Source: Ochrobactrum sp. Q0168 (GTDB lineage: Bacteria; Pseudomonadota; Alphaproteobacteria; Rhizobiales; Rhizobiaceae). From it: DNA of 64,000 bases. The notes under the pieces are model-generated. The model searched no databases. It was given only the letters and a program-made list of their open reading frames with translations, and had not been told where the DNA came from. The stretch's first letter is position 1; the number at the start of each line of letters is the position of its first letter. The stretch lies in the NCBI RefSeq assembly GCF_016427605.1, contig NZ_JAELXQ010000006.1, positions 1-64,000 of the forward strand. Reading direction: 5' to 3'. Position numbers and translations under genes: made by a program. Below are positions 59,395 to 64,000 of this stretch, in pieces.

Positions 59395-60248
59395 GAAAGA
59401 AATTTCTGCCTGTTTTTCTCCTGGTCGCTGGCTTTTCCTCACCAGCCGTGTCTTTGGAAATACCGCGGGGTGCGTCTCAGGATAGCCGTGTCCGATTTAT
59501 CGACTATCAGCCTTACAACATCACGCGGGTCGTCGGTACGCTACGCTCATCCGTGCAGGTCGAGTTCGCGGTGGACGAGGAAATTGCCCATGTGGCGCTT
59601 GGTAACAGTGTGGCCTGGGAGGTGGCGCCGGCTGGCAATATTCTCTTTCTCAAGCCGCGTGAAAATCAGCCCGTTACCAACATCTCGGTCGTGACGATGA
59701 GGCGGGACGGCTCGACACGCAGCTATCAGATGGAGCTGACAATCCGTGACGGCAGCGTTGAGGCCGGGCAGAACACTTATTTCTATCTGAAATACCGTTA
59801 TCCGGCAGACGAAGCTGCGCGGCGCAAGGAAGACGCGGCTCTACGTGCCCGGGCCGCCCAGGCAGGCGAAGCTGATCGGGTTTTGTCCCTTCACGAGGCG
59901 TATGGGCCGCGGAATTGGCATTATTCCGCCCAAGGCGCACAGTCGCTTGAACCGCAGGCTATCTATGACAACGGCAAGGTCACAACCTTTGCCTTTGTCG
60001 GCAATCAGGAAATGCCGGCTATCTACATGGATAATTCCGACGGAACAGAAAGCCTGGTTCCAAAATCCGTCGACGGCAATCTCGTTCTCGTTCACGCGAT
60101 CAGTCGCAAGTTCATTCTGCGCAGGGGCGGGGATGTGCTTTGCATCTTCAACGAGGCTTATGATCGTGTTGGCATCAATCCCGAGACAAACACGACATCG
60201 CCGTCCGTCGAACGCGTGGTGAAAACGCAGCCAGTTACGGCGCAATAG
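59391..60248 (+). CDS. virB9: VirB9 core protein
   Basis: 285 aa from TTG 59391, with GGAGG 7 nt upstream (59379-59383) and the TTGA overlap with virB8. Signal peptide of about 21 residues (VFLLVAGFSSPAVS). CagX/VirB9 domain: SRVRFIDYQPYNITRV, HVALGNSVAWEVAPAGNILFLKP, and C-terminal TTFAFVGNQEMPAIYMDNSDG. Outer-membrane core complex with VirB7 and VirB10. Confidence 0.93.
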   Translation: MRKKFLPVFLLVAGFSSPAVSLEIPRGASQDSRVRFIDYQPYNITRVVGTLRSSVQVEFAVDEEIAHVALGNSVAWEVAPAGNILFLKPRENQPVTNISVVTMRRDGSTRSYQMELTIRDGSVEAGQNTYFYLKYRYPADEAARRKEDAALRARAAQAGEADRVLSLHEAYGPRNWHYSAQGAQSLEPQAIYDNGKVTTFAFVGNQEMPAIYMDNSDGTESLVPKSVDGNLVLVHAISRKFILRRGGDVLCIFNEAYDRVGINPETNTTSPSVERVVKTQPVTAQ

Positions 60249-60256
60249 GAGGTATC

Positions 60257-61432
60257 ATGGCGGACGAAGAAACCACGCAGATCCCCGGCGAACGTGCAGA
60301 AACATCGACCGGTCGGCGCATCGACAACAACCCAATCCTGAAGCGCGGCGCGGTCGCACTTGCCATCGTCGCATTTGTCTCCTTTGCGCTCTGGTCGATG
60401 CGCGGGAACAACAAGCCCTCCGAGACTGCACAGCCGGAGCGGGTTGTCATCCGGCAGACGTCGGATTTCGAGCCGGCCAAAGAACCGGTCCAGCCCGTGG
60501 TGGCTCCGTATAAACTCCAGCTTCCGACCCCGGTTCTGACAAAAGAGAAACCTGCTGACGACGACAAACTGCTCGATGCCGCGCGGCGCGCGCCCGTGAT
60601 GGCCTATGGAGCCGAGAAAACGCAATCCGCCAAGCGACAACAGGGTGATGCCGGTGCCGATCCCGATGCAAATTATGTCCCGCTCGGGAACACGCCGGGC
60701 AGCTTTGGCGGCGAGCGCGAGAACGAAGATCAGCGCTTCAATCGCATGCTGACGCCAACGCGGTTGCAGGGCTCGCGCGCCGGTACGCTTGGCAATCGGG
60801 ATTTTATCGTTGCGATGGGAACGTCCATACCCTGCGTGCTGGAAACGGCACTTTCTTCCGACCAGCCGGGTTTTACGAGTTGCGTCATCAACCGCGATGT
60901 TCTGTCCGACAACGGTCGGGTTGTGCTGATGGAAAAGGGCACACAGGTCGTCGGTGAATATCGCGAGGGACTTCGTCGCGGACAAAAGCGCCTGTTTGTT
61001 CTCTGGAACCGTGCGAAGACACCGAAAGGTGTGATCATTACATTAGCGTCACCCGCAACCGATGCTCTCGGTCGCGCCGGAATGGACGGCTATGTTGACA
61101 CGCATTGGTGGGAACGGTTCGGCAGCGCTATCCTTTTGTCGATCGTGGGCGACGTCACATCCTATGCAACAAGCCGGTTGCGGGACGGCGACGTCGATGC
61201 GCAGAACACCACCAGTGCCGGTCAGCAGGCTGCGGCGATTGCCGTCGAACAGTCGATTAACATCCCACCAACCCTGAAAAAACACCAGGGAGGGCTTGTC
61301 TCAATCTTCGTCGCGCGGGATCTCGATTTCTCCAGCGTTTACGGGCTACGTGTGACGGAACCACGCAACCGGATTTACGACCGTGCCGTTCTCGGTGACT
61401 TTACGCCGGACTCCACGATTGTGACGAAATAG
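60257..61432 (+). CDS. virB10: VirB10 core protein
   Basis: 391 aa. Cytoplasmic N-terminus, TM at about residues 31-48 (GAVALAIVAFVSFALWSM), a periplasmic Pro-rich linker, then the TrbI/VirB10 barrel domain: GTSIPCVLETALSSDQPGFTSC, GRVVLMEKGTQVVGEYREGL, RFGSAILLSIVGDV. It spans both membranes and passes the ATP-hydrolysis signal to the outer-membrane pore. GGAGG just before the ATG. Confidence 0.95.
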   Translation: MADEETTQIPGERAETSTGRRIDNNPILKRGAVALAIVAFVSFALWSMRGNNKPSETAQPERVVIRQTSDFEPAKEPVQPVVAPYKLQLPTPVLTKEKPADDDKLLDAARRAPVMAYGAEKTQSAKRQQGDAGADPDANYVPLGNTPGSFGGERENEDQRFNRMLTPTRLQGSRAGTLGNRDFIVAMGTSIPCVLETALSSDQPGFTSCVINRDVLSDNGRVVLMEKGTQVVGEYREGLRRGQKRLFVLWNRAKTPKGVIITLASPATDALGRAGMDGYVDTHWWERFGSAILLSIVGDVTSYATSRLRDGDVDAQNTTSAGQQAAAIAVEQSINIPPTLKKHQGGLVSIFVARDLDFSSVYGLRVTEPRNRIYDRAVLGDFTPDSTIVTK

Positions 61433-61440
61433 GTAAGACG

Positions 61441-62454
61441 ATGATCGAAGCCGTAGATTCCGGCGTCGTGCGCGAACTGTTGTTGCCGCTGTCACCGCTT
61501 CTGCGTGATCGGTCACTCTATGAAATTATCGTCAACAGGCCGGGCAAAGTCATGACAGAAGGATCGGTCGGATGGCAGACACATAGCATACCGGAACTCA
61601 CCTATGACCGGCTGATGCGCCTTGCGCGGGCGGTCGCAAGTTTTTCCGATCAGTCGATCAATGAAACCAATCCAATCTTGTCGGCAACCTTGCCCGACGA
61701 TGAACGCATCCAGATCGTGGTGCCGCCGGCGACGATAAAGGGAACGGTGAGCCTCACCATCCGCAAACCATCCTCGGTGTCGCTCAGCCTTGACGATCTC
61801 GACGATGGGGGGCTGTTTGCCGATGTTCGGCATGTGGAAGAAAACCACGGGCAATTCGACCAACGATTGATAGAACTCTATCGGACCGGCGCAGTGAAAC
61901 AGTTTTTGAGCGAAGCGGTGCTGGCGCGAAAGAACATCATTATCTCTGGTGCAACGGGATCGGGAAAAACAACGCTCTCCAAAGCGCTGATCAGGCACAT
62001 TCCTGACAGTGAACGGATTATTTCTATCGAAGATACGCCCGAACTGGTAATCCCGCAGCCAAACCATGTTCGGCTCTTTTATTCAAAGGGCGGCCAGGGA
62101 ATGGCGAGGATTGGCGCAAAGGATCTCCTGGAATCCTGTCTTCGTATGCGCCCCGACCGGATTTTGCTGCAGGAATTGCGCGATGGCTCCGCTTTTTACT
62201 ATATCCGTAATGTAAACTCCGGGCATCCCGGTTCGATCACCACAGTGCACGCGGATTCAGCGCGTCTGGCCTTTGAGCAACTCACATTGCTGGTGAAGGA
62301 ATCGGAGGGCGGAAGCGATCTTGAGCGAAAAGACATTCGTGAAATGCTGACAATCGCGATCGACATCATCGTTCAGTGCAAACGGGTCGATGGGCGGTTC
62401 CAGGTGAGCGAGATTTACTTCCGCGATGTAGCTGTGTCTGACGCGAAATTCTAG
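61441..62454 (+). CDS. virB11: VirB11 traffic ATPase
   Basis: 337 aa. N-terminal domain SLYEIIVNRPGKVMTEG; ATPase domain with Walker A GATGSGKTT near residues 172-179, Asp box ISIEDTPEL, Walker B-like RMRPDRILLQELRDG, and His box HPGSITTVHADSA. Hexameric ATPase at the base of the channel. Last gene of the virB operon. Confidence 0.95.
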   Translation: MIEAVDSGVVRELLLPLSPLLRDRSLYEIIVNRPGKVMTEGSVGWQTHSIPELTYDRLMRLARAVASFSDQSINETNPILSATLPDDERIQIVVPPATIKGTVSLTIRKPSSVSLSLDDLDDGGLFADVRHVEENHGQFDQRLIELYRTGAVKQFLSEAVLARKNIIISGATGSGKTTLSKALIRHIPDSERIISIEDTPELVIPQPNHVRLFYSKGGQGMARIGAKDLLESCLRMRPDRILLQELRDGSAFYYIRNVNSGHPGSITTVHADSARLAFEQLTLLVKESEGGSDLERKDIREMLTIAIDIIVQCKRVDGRFQVSEIYFRDVAVSDAKF

Positions 62455-62563
62455 ATCACGACGTCATGTGTGATCACTTACCATCTTGCTCAGCGCTGCA
62501 GAGTATCGCGAATAGCGTCGGCAAACAGGATGCCGGCAGGAGGCGGTGAGGGTGGCGGCCAGC

Positions 62564-62588
62564 AAAGAGGGAGAGGGGGGAAGGGGAG
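62564..62588 (+). other. 25-nt pure purine tract before the ParB-like gene
   Basis: In the 194-bp gap after virB11 the plus strand is all purine for 25 nt (AAAGAGGGAGAGGGGGGAAG then GGGAG) within a wider GA/GG-rich stretch from 62535. It holds several G runs. It could form unusual structure (G-quadruplex or triplex) or act as a binding tract. Significance unknown. Confidence 0.4.
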
Positions 62589-62648
62589 TTCGTGGTGGAT
62601 TGTGGTTGTCGGAGAAAGGCTCCGGCCATTCCGTCACGGAGAAAAGAT

Positions 62649-64000
62649 ATGGCACAGGCCATCCAGAAAATCACGCTCAATGCCGGACGTGACATCCCAT
62701 TCGACAAGCTCGTCTTGAGCCAGCAGAATGTCCGTAAGACCGAGGCGGGCGTCTCGATCGAGGAGCTTGCCGAAGACATAGCCCATCGCGGGCTGCTGAC
62801 CAGCCTCAACGTCCGCGCCGAGATCGATGCCGACGGTAACGAGACCGGAATTTACCGCATCCCTGCCGGCGGTCGTCGCTATCGCGCACTCGAACTCCTG
62901 GTCAGTCAGAAAAAGCTGTCGAAAACGGCCGCAGTTCCATGCATCATCAGCAAGGGCGAAACCCCTGAAGTCGAGGATTCGCTTGCCGAAAACATCAGGC
63001 GCGTCGACCTTCACCCGCTAGACGAGTTCCGGGCGATCATGACGCTGCGCGAACAGGAGCTCGATGAGGAGGAGATTGCCGCTCGCCTCCACATGTCGGT
63101 GGCAACGGTGAAGCAGCGCTTGCGCCTCGCATCGATCTCGCCACGACTTCTGGAACTTTACGCGAATGACGAGATGAAGCTCGGGCAGGTCATGGCATTC
63201 TCGATCACCAATGATCACGCTCGCCAGGAACAGGTTTGGGACACGGTTTCGCGGACCTATGGTCAGGATGCCAATTATATTCGTCGCATGCTGACCGAAA
63301 CCGCGATCAGGGCCACCGATCGCCGGGCCATCTATGTTGGCACCGATGTTTACGAGGCTGCTGGGGGCGTGGTCATGCGTGACCTGTTCGAACCGGACAA
63401 TGGTGGATGGCTGCAGGATCCGGCGCTGCTCGAACAGCTCGTGATCGAAAAGCTGACCGCCGACGCGGAAGTGCTCAAGGCTGAAGAAGGTTGGAAATGG
63501 GTCGAAGCGGCGTTGGACTTCTCTTATGGCCATACCTCCGCTCTTCGCCGGTTCTACGGCAAACAGGCGCAATACTCTGAGGAAGAGCTGGCGCGCCACG
63601 ACGCCCTGAAGGCGGAATACGACAAGCTCGACGCCGAATATGCCGAGGCGGAAGAGGTCTGCGAGGAAACCGAGGCCGGGCTTGAGGCACTCGGCAACGA
63701 ACTCGATGTGTTGAACGACCGGCCCTATGTCTTTGATCCGGAAGAGGTCTCCCGCGGTGGCGTTTTTATCTCACTTGCCGTCAATGGGGAACTGAAGATC
63801 GAACGCGGTTTCGTTCGACCGGAAGATGAGCCCATTGCCGAGGCGGAAGCCGACGATGGTGATGGTCATGGCGGAAATGATACCGTTGCAGCCTCGACGA
63901 ATGGTGGAGTTTCGCTTAACGGCAGGCCTGCGAGCGTCGAGGAGCCGGAGGACGATGATGGTAAGCTGCGCGCGCTTTCCGATCGTGTTGTCGAAGATCT
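62649..64000 (+). CDS. ParB/RepB-like partition-family protein, partial at the right edge
   Basis: At least 450 codons from ATG 62649, open to the window end. ParB N-terminal nuclease-like domain: IPFDKLVLSQQNVRKTEAGV, SIEELAEDIAHRGLLTSLNV, YRIPAGGRRYRALELL, ENIRRVDLHPLDEFRA. A central HTH follows (LDEEEIAARLHMSVATVKQRLRLASISP). Then comes a long C-terminal region with an acidic coiled-coil part (EYDKLDAEYAEAEEVCEETE). The long form is typical of plasmid/ICE proteins in Hyphomicrobiales rather than chromosomal ParB. It follows the virB operon co-directionally, supporting a mobile replicon. Confidence 0.87.
   Translation, partial: MAQAIQKITLNAGRDIPFDKLVLSQQNVRKTEAGVSIEELAEDIAHRGLLTSLNVRAEIDADGNETGIYRIPAGGRRYRALELLVSQKKLSKTAAVPCIISKGETPEVEDSLAENIRRVDLHPLDEFRAIMTLREQELDEEEIAARLHMSVATVKQRLRLASISPRLLELYANDEMKLGQVMAFSITNDHARQEQVWDTVSRTYGQDANYIRRMLTETAIRATDRRAIYVGTDVYEAAGGVVMRDLFEPDNGGWLQDPALLEQLVIEKLTADAEVLKAEEGWKWVEAALDFSYGHTSALRRFYGKQAQYSEEELARHDALKAEYDKLDAEYAEAEEVCEETEAGLEALGNELDVLNDRPYVFDPEEVSRGGVFISLAVNGELKIERGFVRPEDEPIAEAEADDGDGHGGNDTVAASTNGGVSLNGRPASVEEPEDDDGKLRALSDRVVED

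Overview
The window reads as a Gram-negative alphaproteobacterium of the Hyphomicrobiales (Brucella/Ochrobactrum, Rhizobium or Agrobacterium type). The reasons are gene-family content only: an EtfA C-terminus, a rhizobial-type VirB/EexN conjugation operon, a large ParB-like protein, SyrB-like proteins, and many periplasmic-binding-protein ABC importers with divergent LacI, IclR, LysR or TetR regulators. Species cannot be fixed from sequence reading alone. No rRNA, tRNA, CRISPR array or phage structural gene was seen.

Layout. (1) 1-9059: the tail of etfA, then an iron-chelate uptake locus: an NtaA-type flavin monooxygenase, a TonB-dependent receptor, an IclR regulator, and a FepC/FepB-FepD-FepG importer. 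A GCAATA element recurs in both divergent promoter regions. (2) 9207-16230: a fructosamine (Amadori compound) type module: SIS deglycase, PfkB kinase, LacI regulator, polar amino-acid ABC importer and an ornithine-cyclodeaminase-family enzyme. Two copies of one LacI-type palindrome tie it together. (3) 16344-18466: an SDR remnant, then a serine hydrolase with a divergent TetR gene. (4) 18790-31431: organosulfur acquisition: an SsuABC-like importer, an orphan VapC remnant, an NtaA/DszA-type monooxygenase, a branched-chain-type importer with two tandem binding proteins, and a DszC/SfnB-like flavoenzyme. (5) 31987-41289: an SDR-membrane fusion with a DUF2269 protein, a chimeric SDR remnant, and three divergent regulator/target pairs (ADH/LysR, MFS/LysR, MFS/TetR).

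(6) 41656-47477 is a scarred accessory stretch. It holds a broken GNAT gene, a VapBC pair whose toxin has lost its first PIN aspartate, a nucleotidyltransferase-HEPN operon facing an XRE regulator, and a second toxin-antitoxin pair whose antitoxin has a stop at codon 3. A transposase remnant, a complete IS6-family element and a truncated DszC-like gene follow. (7) 47669-50991: an RTX calcium-binding-repeat protein between two Lys/Ala/Pro-rich proteins ending in a short coiled coil; its SD is potentially hidden in a hairpin. (8) 51179-64000: small regulators, a complete virB1-virB11 operon with an EexN-like entry-exclusion lipoprotein, then a ParB-like gene running off the end. This looks like part of a conjugative plasmid or integrative conjugative element; relaxase, VirD4 and integrase are not in the window.

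Most of the window is uptake and catabolism of scarce nutrients (iron chelates, Amadori compounds, organosulfur) under local regulators. The right third is mobile or addiction-type DNA with several disabled parts.
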